From positions 146,685 through 210,684 of the forward strand of contig DIUT01000046.1 in NCBI GenBank assembly GCA_002423105.1: DNA of 64,000 bases, written 5' to 3'. The translations under genes were made by a program, and so were the position numbers. The DNA is from Geobacter sp. UBA6151. Lineage in GTDB: Bacteria; Desulfobacterota; Desulfuromonadia; Geobacterales; Pseudopelobacteraceae. Position 1 is the first letter of the stretch; every line of letters begins with the position of its first letter. Shown piece after piece: positions 43,079 to 51,724 of this stretch. The notes under the pieces are model-generated. The model saw only the letters and a program-made list of their open reading frames with translations, was not told the origin of the DNA and searched no databases.

Positions 43079-44191
43079 TTATGCTTTCAGGACCAGTGCT
43101 ATCAGAATCAGTAGGATGATGACACCCACGACGGTCAGAGCGATTTTGGCCACGGACCAGGGACGCTCTCCCTGAACCTCGCCGGTGTCACCGTTGATCA
43201 GAAAACGGTATGATTTGTTACGGTATTTGTAGGCGCTGATCCAGACCGGCAGCAGGATATGCTTGAAGGTGATGTTGTCAAACTGGGTGCGTACGGTGGT
43301 TATCTGCTGCTGGTCACCACCGATGTCCTGCTTTATCGCTTCACGGATCGCCTGATCCATACCTGTCTTGCCCCGCTCGAAGCCAGCGCCCAGATCAATC
43401 TGATACACTTCGCTCTGAAAACCGCTCATGTATTCATCCTGGTACGGAACCAGTTTTTTCAGATTCCATGGCTCAAGTTCATTGATAATGTCCGATGGCA
43501 GGGAACCTCCGGCCAGAATCAACAGGTCATCGAACTGTTTCCAGACCGTGCCGCTTGCACTGTACCAGCGAGTGTGCCGGATCTGGCGGCTGCGGGAAAC
43601 GGTCTTTCCGTCATCATCGGTCTCGTTGTACTGTTCCGTAACGTAGTAATCCTCTCCCCGCTGTCCGTCGTACCAGGTGGTTGATTGTGCATCAAAGGTC
43701 CAGTAGGGGATATACATGCCTTTGACGCCGCCATCACGTGCTGCATACTCCTTCAGGCCGCCAGGGGCGAACCAGAGCGAACCGAGCCATTCTCTGAACA
43801 GATGCAGCGCCTTGTCTTTGGGTACCCTGAACGGCAGAATGGCGCCCGGTTTGATAACTCTGGCAGTTTTGGCGTGGGCCTGGAGTTGTGCTCCGCAGAA
43901 CGGACAGTGACTCATGGAGAGATTCGGCTGCATGGTTGATGTGGCGTTACAGGATTGGCACTTGACGGTCTGGACTTCCTGAGCATCGCCCTGCTCAGTG
44001 GCGCGGGCGAAGTACTCATAAAAATCAAGTTCCTGAATGTCGTTGGCAGACTGGGGAATCTGATTCTGCTGGCTACAGTAGGGGCATTTCAGGGTGGCTG
44101 CGCCAGGAGAAAATTCCAGCCTGGCGCCGCATGAACTGCACGGGAACTGTTTTGCTGTGGTGTTGACGGTCTGCTGGCCGGGGTCAGTCAT
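43079..44191 (-). CDS. double zinc-ribbon protein with C-terminal membrane anchor
   Basis: A 370-residue protein. Two zinc ribbons lie at the N-terminus: FPCSSCGARLEF…LKCPYCSQ and VKCQSCNATST…SHCPFCGAQ. A middle domain (about 110-340) includes GMYIPYWTFDAQSTTWYDGQRG and LLPVWISAYKYRNKSYRF, then one membrane segment near the C-terminus. Proteins of this type are often mislabelled as primosomal protein N'. It lies just after the SPFH gene, which suggests it is the membrane partner of that protein. ATG at 44191 has GAGG upstream. Confidence 0.78.
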   Translation of the reverse strand: MTDPGQQTVNTTAKQFPCSSCGARLEFSPGAATLKCPYCSQQNQIPQSANDIQELDFYEYFARATEQGDAQEVQTVKCQSCNATSTMQPNLSMSHCPFCGAQLQAHAKTARVIKPGAILPFRVPKDKALHLFREWLGSLWFAPGGLKEYAARDGGVKGMYIPYWTFDAQSTTWYDGQRGEDYYVTEQYNETDDDGKTVSRSRQIRHTRWYSASGTVWKQFDDLLILAGGSLPSDIINELEPWNLKKLVPYQDEYMSGFQSEVYQIDLGAGFERGKTGMDQAIREAIKQDIGGDQQQITTVRTQFDNITFKHILLPVWISAYKYRNKSYRFLINGDTGEVQGERPWSVAKIALTVVGVIILLILIALVLKA

Positions 44192-44241
44192 GAACATTCC
44201 TCATGGGCAGATGGTTTTCCGAATGTTGGCCCCAGGTGCGG

Positions 44242-45396
44242 TTATTGTGGCACGGGGGGTGGAACAGTTCCGAACACAGCAGCCAGTTCCGGTACGGTTC
44301 CGGCTGCGGCCCAGTTCGCCATACCCTGTTTCCAGACCAGTGTATCTCTGGTCAGTTGACCGCCCGCAACCATCTGCTGCAAGGTCAGCAGTTCGAAGGG
44401 GCCTGACTGCTGACCGTTGATGGCTACAAACAGTTGCATGGTCTGGGATGGCAGTGGCGGTGGTCCCGCTGTTCCTGTCTGGGCTGTACCACCGGAGAAT
44501 CCAGGGGTGATGCCGGGCTGCTGCACCATGTTGGTAAAAGCGCCACCCATGGCCCCTGCCATCTGGCCGCCCATGCCCAAACCCATGCCGATACCGACTC
44601 CGGCGGCAGCAAGTCCGCCGGGATTATTGGCGGCATCGTTAATGGAATTGGCGGTTTCATACTGGGTGTACATCTGCATGTTGCCGATGGCTTTCATGGC
44701 CCCTGCCTTGTCGATGGCTCGCTCAACCTCCTCCGGTAATCCGATGTCCTGCACCTGGATTTCGGTCAGGTTGAGGCCCAGCCCTTCAAAGGCGGGGGCG
44801 ATCCGCTCCTTCAGCATCTCTCCCAGCGTAACTACCTTGCTCTCCAGGTCAATCACCGGGATCTTCAGTTCCGGCATCACCTCCTTGATGCGCAGTCCAA
44901 TTTTTCCCTTCAGGTTGTCCTGTATTTCTTCTGTGGTAAAGCTGCCGTCGGTTCCGGCCACCTCGCGGATAAACAGCGCCGGGTCCTTGATCTTGATGGC
45001 ATAGATACCGAAGGCGGTTACCCGCACGGCGCCGAATTCGGGATCGCGCATGGTGCAGGGGCCGGGGGTACCCCATTTAAGATTGGTAAACTGGCGGGTG
45101 GAACAGAAATAGACTTCAGCCTTGAACGGAGATTCAAAGCCGTATTTCCAGCCTTTTAACGTGGCCAGTATCGGCAGATTCTGAGTGGAGAGCGTGTAGG
45201 TGCCGGGGGGGAAGATGTCGGCGATCCGGCCTTCGTTGATGAAGACGGCGGTCTGTCCTTCCCGCACCACCAGCTTGGCGTTGTACTTGATTTCGTTGTT
45301 ATAGCGGGGGAATCGGTAAATCAGGGTGTCGTTTGTATCATCCAGCCATTGTATGATGTCGATAAATTCCGCTTTTAACTTGTCCCAGAGTGCCAT
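44242..45396 (-). CDS. SPFH-domain protein with C-terminal GYF_2 domain (YdjI-like)
   Basis: A 384-residue protein of the virion-core/YdjI class of SPFH proteins: MALWDKLKAEFIDIIQWLDD, REGQTAVFINEGRIADIFPPGTYTLSTQN, and EVQVQDIGLPEEVERAIDKAGAM-type helices. A Gly/Met-rich low-complexity stretch (about 265-295) precedes a C-terminal GYF_2 domain (SGPFELLTLQQMVAGGQLTRDTLVWKQGM). SPFH proteins organise membrane microdomains; in Bacillus YdjI acts with neighbouring membrane proteins and PspA in envelope stress. No PspA gene is seen here. Confidence 0.85.
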   Translation of the reverse strand: MALWDKLKAEFIDIIQWLDDTNDTLIYRFPRYNNEIKYNAKLVVREGQTAVFINEGRIADIFPPGTYTLSTQNLPILATLKGWKYGFESPFKAEVYFCSTRQFTNLKWGTPGPCTMRDPEFGAVRVTAFGIYAIKIKDPALFIREVAGTDGSFTTEEIQDNLKGKIGLRIKEVMPELKIPVIDLESKVVTLGEMLKERIAPAFEGLGLNLTEIQVQDIGLPEEVERAIDKAGAMKAIGNMQMYTQYETANSINDAANNPGGLAAAGVGIGMGLGMGGQMAGAMGGAFTNMVQQPGITPGFSGGTAQTGTAGPPPLPSQTMQLFVAINGQQSGPFELLTLQQMVAGGQLTRDTLVWKQGMANWAAAGTVPELAAVFGTVPPPVPQ

Positions 45397-45497
45397 GGGG
45401 GTGCCTCCGTTCGGGTAAATTGGACAGCAGGTTGTAAGTTTAAACGGTTTTTACAAAGTCGCAAGGGCTGGCTGTGACGATTGAACGGCGGTTGCTG

Positions 45498-46193
45498 TTA
45501 TGAAGATAAGCGGTCCCGATCCAGTTCAGCGCTGGTTTTGAGCAACAGGCGCAGTGTCTGCTCCAGGTTTTCGTCCCGTTGATTGAAGCTGACGCCGATT
45601 CCAGGGACGAAACGTTCTCCCCAGGGCCGTATCCAGCGGATGGTTACGCGGGTTGTAATGCCGAATTCGTGCAGCGTCAAGTCGAACTGTTCTCCCGTGG
45701 AGAGGCGTTCAGGGCAGGTGTCCGTAACAAAGGCGCCCCCCCAGGAGAGATCCAGCGTGTAACCGCGCTGTTGCTTGCCGCCTTCCATAAGCAGGGTGGA
45801 AATACACAGGGGACGGCGGCGATACAGGCGCAGCTTGCGTGGCGCAAAGAGGGAACAGCTTTTTTCAAGAAAATCATTCAGGCTGTTGTCCTGACGCGCT
45901 TCGCCTGCCAGAGTCATGGGCACCAGCATGGAGCCGATGATTCTGACGCGCAGGGTTGGAAAAAAGCTGGCCAGGGTACAGGCAATGATCTTTTCTTCTC
46001 CCTTGGCTTTTACGATGGCGGGCAGGTCAATCAGCAGGCCGCTGTAACAGCCGTACAATGCCAGTTCTTCGGCTTCGGCAAAGGTTGAGCACGGAGCCGC
46101 CCGGAGATCGTTTTTTTCGATCTCCGCTGTCAGGACATTGCGGGAGGAGTCGTTATAGGCAATGACCAGTATCGGTTCTTGTGGGTATGGCAT
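45498..46193 (-). CDS. PilZ-domain protein with receiver-like N-terminus
   Basis: A 231-residue protein. The N-terminal part (about 1-105) looks like a degenerate receiver: ILVIAYNDSSRNVLTAEI and SGLLIDLPA, with the Asp but without the usual acidic pair and Lys. The C-terminal PilZ domain carries the c-di-GMP motif: RRRPL (about 125) and DLSWGGAFV (D/N-x-S-x-x-G). It should sense c-di-GMP. Alone between the SPFH unit and the chemotaxis cluster. Confidence 0.78.
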   Translation of the reverse strand: MPYPQEPILVIAYNDSSRNVLTAEIEKNDLRAAPCSTFAEAEELALYGCYSGLLIDLPAIVKAKGEEKIIACTLASFFPTLRVRIIGSMLVPMTLAGEARQDNSLNDFLEKSCSLFAPRKLRLYRRRPLCISTLLMEGGKQQRGYTLDLSWGGAFVTDTCPERLSTGEQFDLTLHEFGITTRVTIRWIRPWGERFVPGIGVSFNQRDENLEQTLRLLLKTSAELDRDRLSS

Positions 46194-46576
46194 GGGGCTC
46201 TCTTGCTGACAAAGTATGTATCCGTCAGGTGTGCTGTTGGTTGAAACCGTTCAATTGATCTGCGCAGTTTGCTTGCCAGGTTGTGTGACGCAAAAGTTTG
46301 GCATGCAATTACCTGCCGCAAAGAGGCGTACTATAAACGTGATGTTACCAGCTTCACAAGCTAAAACAGAGGGTGAATTCAAATTGTACGTGCACCACTG
46401 AGAGCTTGTGAGATGACTCCCCTTGTCCAGCCAAATGCTTTCTTTGGGAGTTTACGAACACTCTTCACGCAATCCCCCTATAGATTCCCTGAAAGCCTCC
46501 CGGCATAGTGTAATCGGTACTACCATCCTGAATGGTTCTGGACAAACATGCCTTTTAAAAAAGTATGTCCGCCATG
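46194..46576. other. non-coding spacer
   Basis: Divergent spacer between the PilZ gene and the kinase below. It is AT-rich with no reading frame that looks coding. A GG-N13-GC pattern at TTGGCATGCAATTACCTGC is too wide for a sigma-54 promoter. Confidence 0.4.
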
Positions 46577-46604
46577 TTGACATGCCCCATTTTGCGTATA
46601 CACT
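46577..46604 (+). promoter_or_regulatory. promoter of the kinase-regulator pair
   Basis: TTGACA and TACACT are 16 bases apart, 32 bases upstream of the kinase ATG. Confidence 0.55.
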
Positions 46605-46636
46605 TCTCTAACTATTCCCTCAAATCATGGAGTCTT

Positions 46637-47383
46637 ATGGAAACAACCGGCATACAAAACTCATTCGATCAGCTTGCAAAAATCAACTGGGCAAGCAACC
46701 AGATGTTTTTTATGCGCGGTTTCAGTCACGCCTTGGTAACCCCGATTAATACAATAATGCTGGGCAGTCAGCTTCTCAGTAGCTTCCTGGAAGATATCAC
46801 GGGGCAGCTTGATGAGTTTTATGATGAAGGTGACTGTTTAACAGGTGGCTTTTGTGAGGCTGGCAGCCATATCCTGTCAAATGTGCCGCAGGTAATCCAG
46901 AATATCAACAGCGCAGCTCTCAGGTTACATCAGTACGCAGCACATTTATCAGAATTCAACAGTAGTGGTGTTATTGCAGCATCCAACCATGCAGATATCA
47001 ATCAACTTGCTCCGCTTTGCGTCTCAATGATTCAGCATAAAATCCATGAACACACAAAACAGTTCAGTCTTGATATTGAAAATAACCTGCCGCTGTTGTC
47101 CGGCAATGCCCAACAGATAGCACAGCTCATAAGCAGCCTGTTGATGAATGCGCTTTTGTCGCTTCCTGACCGGTCGTGTAGTGTCTCTTTTTCCGCTACC
47201 TGTAATTACGATGCCGGTCAGATACAGCTCCGTGTTGCTGATCAAGGGGTCGGTATCCCGCAGGAGAACCTGACGCGTGTTATTGAACCATTCTTTACTA
47301 CCTGGCAGAAACATGGCTGTATAGGCCTTGGCTTGACGGTTGCCGACCAGATTGTCAAAAAAATGGTGGCAAACTGTGCATAA
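46637..47383 (+). CDS. histidine kinase, frameshifted near its C-terminus
   Basis: A soluble kinase of 248 residues as read. It has a His-box region RGFSHALVTPINTIMLGSQLL, an N box LLMNALLSLPD and DQGVGIPQENLTRVIEPFFTTW…CIGLGLTVADQIV. The frame then stops early at an A7 run (47357-47363). A -1 shift there restores the missing end of the HATPase domain: NGGKLCINSGQGTGTTVLVHLP and a stop at 47451, two bases before the regulator ATG. It is thus either a recent mutation, a sequencing error, or frameshifting on A7. GGAG lies close upstream of the ATG at 46637. Confidence 0.75.
   Translation: METTGIQNSFDQLAKINWASNQMFFMRGFSHALVTPINTIMLGSQLLSSFLEDITGQLDEFYDEGDCLTGGFCEAGSHILSNVPQVIQNINSAALRLHQYAAHLSEFNSSGVIAASNHADINQLAPLCVSMIQHKIHEHTKQFSLDIENNLPLLSGNAQQIAQLISSLLMNALLSLPDRSCSVSFSATCNYDAGQIQLRVADQGVGIPQENLTRVIEPFFTTWQKHGCIGLGLTVADQIVKKMVANCA
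47357..47363 (+). other. A7 frameshift site in the kinase gene
   Basis: Codons GTC-AAA-AAA-ATG; slipping back by one base leads into the frame that encodes the conserved G2 box up to 47451. Confidence 0.6.
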
Positions 47384-47453
47384 ATTCCGGGCAAGGTACA
47401 GGGACAACGGTCCTCGTTCATCTGCCTTTTGTTGTTTGTGAAAGGATGTGACC

Positions 47454-48929
47454 ATGTCGGATCGTTTTGATTCAGGCCTGCCGGTGTTAGTTGTGGATGA
47501 CGAGGAATCCATCTCCAGTCTGATTTGTCTCACATTACGTAATGCCGGGGTCAGGAATGTTCAGAGCATAAACGACAGCCGTCTGGTGGTTCCATTTCTG
47601 GAGGAACATGGCGCTGCGCTGGTGCTGCTGGATATGTTCATGCCGCATTTTTCCGGCAAGGAGCTGCTTGGCAGTATCCGGCATGAATATCCGGAAGTTC
47701 AGGTTGCGGTCATATCCGGCGCCAATGAGTTGAAGCTTGCAGTTGAGTGCATGAAAATGGGGGCGCTGGATTACCTGAGCAAACCGGTAGAAGCCAACCG
47801 TCTGATCGCCTGCGTAAACAATGCGCTTGTGATTAATGCCATGCAGGGCGAGTTACAGCGCCTCAAGAAACAGTTGCTTGAGGATGCGCTCGAAAACCCG
47901 GACGCATTTACAGAGATCAAAACCTGTAGCAGTAAGATGCGGGCGCTCTTTAAATACACTGAAGTAATCTCCCGCTCGCCGTTGCCGATCATGATTACCG
48001 GTGAAACCGGCGTGGGAAAAGAACTGATGGCGCGGGCAGTGCATCGCTTGAGCGGTGTGGGCGGTGAATTTGTCAGTGTTAATGTGGCCGGGTTCGATGA
48101 CAGTACCTTTTCCGACACCCTTTTTGGTCACAAGAAAGGGGCATTTACCGGCGCAGATCAGACACGCGAGGGGATGGTTGCCTTGGCTGCCGGTGGCACC
48201 CTCTTTCTGGACGAGATCGGCGATATGGAAGAACGTTCGCAGATCAAGCTGCTCAGATTGTTGCAAGAAGGCGAATATTATCCGGTCGGGTCAGACACCC
48301 GTAAGAAAACCACGGCCCGCATTGTGGCTGCCACCAACCACAACCTGTCCGAACGGGTAGCCGGGAAGCTGTTTCGTCGAGATCTGCTGTACCGGCTTTC
48401 CATACATACTATTCATCTACCACCGCTTCGTGAGCGGCCTGAAGATATTCCGCTCTTGCTGAATCATTTTCTGGATGAGGCGGTTCATGTCTATCATAAA
48501 GAAAAGCCACATGTTGCGGTCAGCGCTGTTTCCCACCTGCTGGGCTGGAATTTCCCCGGCAATGTTCGTGAACTGAAGTCCATGGTGTTTGATGCCGTGG
48601 CACGGCATGGCGGCGGAGATCTGACCGCCCGCAGTTTTGGTGATTATGCGGAAGAACTGCAGCAGACGCCTATTATTGGTGAGCTGGTGGCAAACTGTCC
48701 TGGTAAGCATGGTCTGGATATGATGTTCGGTCATTTTCCAACTATTCATGAGGCAGAGACCTATCTTATTGATGAGGCTCTGCGCCGCGCATCCGGCAAC
48801 CTGAACCTGGCTGCAGCCATGCTGGGGATTACCAGGCAGACCATCACCAACCGCAAAAAAGCCAATGGAGCTGCGGTAAAAGCCAAAAAGACGGATATCC
48901 CTCCGATGGGGAATCTGTTTGAGGTCTGA
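47454..48929 (+). CDS. sigma-54-dependent response regulator (NtrC family)
   Basis: A 491-residue regulator: receiver with Asp60 (LVLLDMFMP) and Lys in LSKPVE; AAA+ domain with Walker A GETGVGKE, the sigma-54 contact loop GAFTGA (FGHKKGAFTGADQT) and Walker B TLFLDEIGDM; and a C-terminal Fis-type helix-turn-helix (ASGNLNLAAAMLGITRQTI). It is cognate to the kinase just upstream. AAGGA precedes the ATG at 47454; the GTG at 47448 is less likely. Its target promoters are not evident in this window. Confidence 0.92.
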   Translation: MSDRFDSGLPVLVVDDEESISSLICLTLRNAGVRNVQSINDSRLVVPFLEEHGAALVLLDMFMPHFSGKELLGSIRHEYPEVQVAVISGANELKLAVECMKMGALDYLSKPVEANRLIACVNNALVINAMQGELQRLKKQLLEDALENPDAFTEIKTCSSKMRALFKYTEVISRSPLPIMITGETGVGKELMARAVHRLSGVGGEFVSVNVAGFDDSTFSDTLFGHKKGAFTGADQTREGMVALAAGGTLFLDEIGDMEERSQIKLLRLLQEGEYYPVGSDTRKKTTARIVAATNHNLSERVAGKLFRRDLLYRLSIHTIHLPPLRERPEDIPLLLNHFLDEAVHVYHKEKPHVAVSAVSHLLGWNFPGNVRELKSMVFDAVARHGGGDLTARSFGDYAEELQQTPIIGELVANCPGKHGLDMMFGHFPTIHEAETYLIDEALRRASGNLNLAAAMLGITRQTITNRKKANGAAVKAKKTDIPPMGNLFEV

Positions 48930-48993
48930 CAACATTTTGGTGGCACAATAGCAGATAAAACAATGGAGCTTGGATTGAAAAGGGGGGGCATCT

Positions 48994-51108
48994 TTGAAAG
49001 ACAGAATCATGCACAGAATGCATCCTGAATCACATACAGCGTTACGTCGGCGCGCCGAAGAAATGATCCTGGCAGATGATGACGCCCTGTCGCCTGGCGA
49101 AATGAAACGTCTGCTGCATGAGTTGCAGGTGCATCAGATTGAGTTGGAGATGCAGAATGCAGAGCTCATGAGGGCAAAATACGAAAGAGAGGAAATGGAG
49201 GCTCTGCTGGGAACCTATAGCGAACTCTATGACTTAGCCCCGGTGGGGTACTTTGTTTTGGAGCAAAGCGGTGTTGTCCGTGCCGTGAATCTCAGCGGCG
49301 CGAAATTGCTGAAAAAAGAGCGTCTGTATCTGGTTGGCCAACGCCTGGACAGTTTTGTTTCCGTGGAGAGCCGTCCGGTCTTTCACCGCTTCCTGGATAC
49401 GGTGTTTGCAGGTACGTGCAAAGAATCGTGTGAGCTTACCCTTCTAACAGAAGGGCAAGCGCCGGTTTTTGTGCAGATTGAAGCTGTGGTTTCTGGGGCA
49501 GGGGATGAATGCCGTGCTGTGATGATTGATATGACTGGCCATAGGCTGATTGTTGAAAAGGTTCGTAAGTATGCAGAATATTACCAGGCGCTGATTGCAA
49601 CCAATCTGTTTGGTTTTTGGTTGTTGGATGCTTCCGGCAGGATCGAAGAGGTTGACGCCACCTATTGCAGGATGTCCGGGTACAGTCGCGAGGAGTTGCT
49701 GCAACTCACGGCGGCGGATCTGGAGGCTTGTGAGTCTGCAGAAGAGGTTGCCAGACATATTGAATGTATCTCCCGGAGCGGGGCTGACCAGTTTGAGACA
49801 AAACACCGAACCAAGAATGGCCGGATATATGATGTTGAGGTGAGTGTCGCCTATTTGCCGCTGCAAAGAAAACTGCTTGCTTTTTTTCAGGATATCAGTG
49901 AGCGCAAAATGATTGAACGGGAACTGGCAGATGCCACAATTTCCGCAAATGTCGCAAACCAGGCCAAATCGGATTTTCTGGCCATGATGAGCCACGAGAT
50001 CCGCACTCCCTTAAGCGCCCTGCTGGGAAATATACAGTTGTTGTCAGAATCGCAGCTTGCGCTGCACCAGCGCCAATATCTGAAGGATTGCCAGGCGGCC
50101 TCGCGGATACTGCTCCATACCATCAATGATCTGCTAGATTTTTCCAAGATTGAGGCTGGAAAGCTTGAACTTGTAACTGAGGAATTTTCAATTGTCTCAA
50201 CCTGCCGTCAGCTTGCCAGGATGTTTTCAGCAAGGGCGGAACAGAAAGGGGTTTCCCTTAAGCTGGTGCTGAGCGACCAATTGCCGGAATGTGTACTTGG
50301 CGATCACTATCGCTTGCGCCAGATTATCTCAAATCTGCTTTCCAATGCCATAAAGTTTACCAGGCAGGGGACCGTTTCCCTTGAAGCAGGCATTGATCAG
50401 ACATCAGTCAGCCCAGCTCCTGATTCGGTGGCGCTGCGGATTTCGGTGCGCGACACCGGCATCGGTATCCCCGAAGACAGGCAGGCCACTATCTTTGACA
50501 GCTTTACCCAGCTGGAAGCCTTCAGCACCCGCCGTCATACCGGAACCGGGCTTGGTCTGGCCATTTGCAAGCGTCTGGTGGAGATGATGGGCGGTACAAT
50601 CTCTGTTTCAAGCGTACCGGATGAGGGCTCTGTCTTTACGCTGTCGTTGATGTTCACAACCTGCACTCCATCAAAACCTACTATGAGAGCTGGAAGAATA
50701 CATGCAATAGCAGTTACTCCATGCAGTATCCTGCTGGCAGATGATGATGAGCCGGGAAGGAACACCATTGTCGCATTGCTTCACCGTCGAGGACATCTGG
50801 TGACCGCAGTGGCAAACGGGACAGAACTGCTTGAGCAGCTGCAGCAAAAGCAGTTTGATCTGGTTATTTCAGATATATCGATGCCGGATTTGGATGGCCT
50901 GGATGTGGTGCGGATTATCCGTTCCGGAGAGCTGCGCGGCATAGACCCGGCTATTCCGGTAATTGCGCTGACTGCGCATACCTTCCAAAGGGATGTAACC
51001 AGTTTTCTGGAGTCCGGTTTTAGCGGCTATGCAGGCAAGCCGGTGGACTTCAAAGCTTTGCTGCTCCAGATCGAAGAGTTGTGCAATAAAACTCAAGCAA
51101 GCAAGTAA
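48994..51108 (+). CDS. cytoplasmic PAS hybrid histidine kinase with receiver
   Basis: A 704-residue protein with no membrane segment: an N-terminal helix (LSPGEMKRLLHELQVHQIELEMQNAEL) shared with many Geobacter kinases, two PAS domains (about 70-190 and 200-315), HisKA (MMSHEIRTPLSALLGN), HATPase (NLLSNAIKF, GTGLGLAICKRLVEMMGG) and a receiver (ILLADDDEPGR…LVISDISMP…GKPVDFK). It begins with TTG at 48994 after GGGGGGG; an ATG at 49009 is an alternative. It may signal to the regulators nearby. Confidence 0.88.
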   Translation: MKDRIMHRMHPESHTALRRRAEEMILADDDALSPGEMKRLLHELQVHQIELEMQNAELMRAKYEREEMEALLGTYSELYDLAPVGYFVLEQSGVVRAVNLSGAKLLKKERLYLVGQRLDSFVSVESRPVFHRFLDTVFAGTCKESCELTLLTEGQAPVFVQIEAVVSGAGDECRAVMIDMTGHRLIVEKVRKYAEYYQALIATNLFGFWLLDASGRIEEVDATYCRMSGYSREELLQLTAADLEACESAEEVARHIECISRSGADQFETKHRTKNGRIYDVEVSVAYLPLQRKLLAFFQDISERKMIERELADATISANVANQAKSDFLAMMSHEIRTPLSALLGNIQLLSESQLALHQRQYLKDCQAASRILLHTINDLLDFSKIEAGKLELVTEEFSIVSTCRQLARMFSARAEQKGVSLKLVLSDQLPECVLGDHYRLRQIISNLLSNAIKFTRQGTVSLEAGIDQTSVSPAPDSVALRISVRDTGIGIPEDRQATIFDSFTQLEAFSTRRHTGTGLGLAICKRLVEMMGGTISVSSVPDEGSVFTLSLMFTTCTPSKPTMRAGRIHAIAVTPCSILLADDDEPGRNTIVALLHRRGHLVTAVANGTELLEQLQQKQFDLVISDISMPDLDGLDVVRIIRSGELRGIDPAIPVIALTAHTFQRDVTSFLESGFSGYAGKPVDFKALLLQIEELCNKTQASK

Positions 51109-51111
51109 TCA

Positions 51112-51227
51112 AAGGTAAAAATTTTACCTTGGTGTAAACAACTTTTACTTCCGCAAAACAGGTCTCAAGCCAGCCCCTTACCTCCTGCCTTACGAATTAC
51201 TCCGATCTTCTCCTGTAAAAACTTTAC
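51112..51227 (+). promoter_or_regulatory. cluster of GTAAA…TTTAC inverted repeats
   Basis: Three copies in 116 bases: GTAAA-N3-TTTAC at 51115-51127 (inside a perfect AAGGTAAAA-A-TTTTACCTT), GTAAA-N5-TTTAC at 51134-51148, and GTAAA-N3-TTTAC at 51215-51227. Half sites follow near 51283 and 51304. A repeated operator for an unidentified regulator is likely. Confidence 0.55.
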
Positions 51228-51358
51228 CTCAACATCATTGCCTGCAAGCCCAACACACTGATATTATTATGTACTATTATAATTTACCTTTGGCATGGTC
51301 TGTGTAAATAACCTTCCATCTGATTTGTATACGCACAATATCTGACAAGGAGGGAACT
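51228..51358 (+). promoter_or_regulatory. promoter region of the STAS-CheA operon
   Basis: AT-rich stretch with a perfect TATAAT at 51278 region but no clear -35, and an AAGGAGGG ribosome binding site directly before the STAS gene. Confidence 0.35.
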
Positions 51359-51676
51359 ATGACAACGCAGACGCAAGAACCCAGGCACCAGTTGACAGGA
51401 GACTGGACCATCGCCGGAGTGGTTACCCAGGTTGATACATTGACCGATTCATTGCAGAAGCTTGCAGTGGATCAGCACAAACATCTGCATGTTGACTGCG
51501 CCAGCATCAACAGTATCGACATGAGCGGCCTGCAATTGCTGCACGTCTGGCTGCAATGCGCAAAAATGCGTGGCATCAAGACCAAACTGGTCAATCTGCC
51601 GGAAGGTATGCAGAAGGCTATCCAAAACCTTGGCCTCCACCAGGCCTTTTCAGACAGCTATCCTGACGTTGCCTGA
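51359..51676 (+). CDS. STAS-domain protein
   Basis: A 105-residue STAS protein with the phosphorylatable-Ser motif INSIDMSGLQLLHVW (Ser56), as in SpoIIAA anti-anti-sigma factors. It heads the chemotaxis operon, 49 bases before CheA. In this position it is more likely a signal-partner or part of the receptor-coupling pathway than a sigma-factor regulator; no anti-sigma kinase gene is adjacent. Confidence 0.82.
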   Translation: MTTQTQEPRHQLTGDWTIAGVVTQVDTLTDSLQKLAVDQHKHLHVDCASINSIDMSGLQLLHVWLQCAKMRGIKTKLVNLPEGMQKAIQNLGLHQAFSDSYPDVA

Positions 51677-51724
51677 ACTCCAGTAGTTCCCTGAGTACCG
51701 GAAAGATCACCCTGGAGATACGTT

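Noticed and set aside
51290..51308. Sigma-54 promoter before STAS-CheA
   Set aside because: TTGGCA is present but the -12 element reads GT in place of GC at the required spacing.
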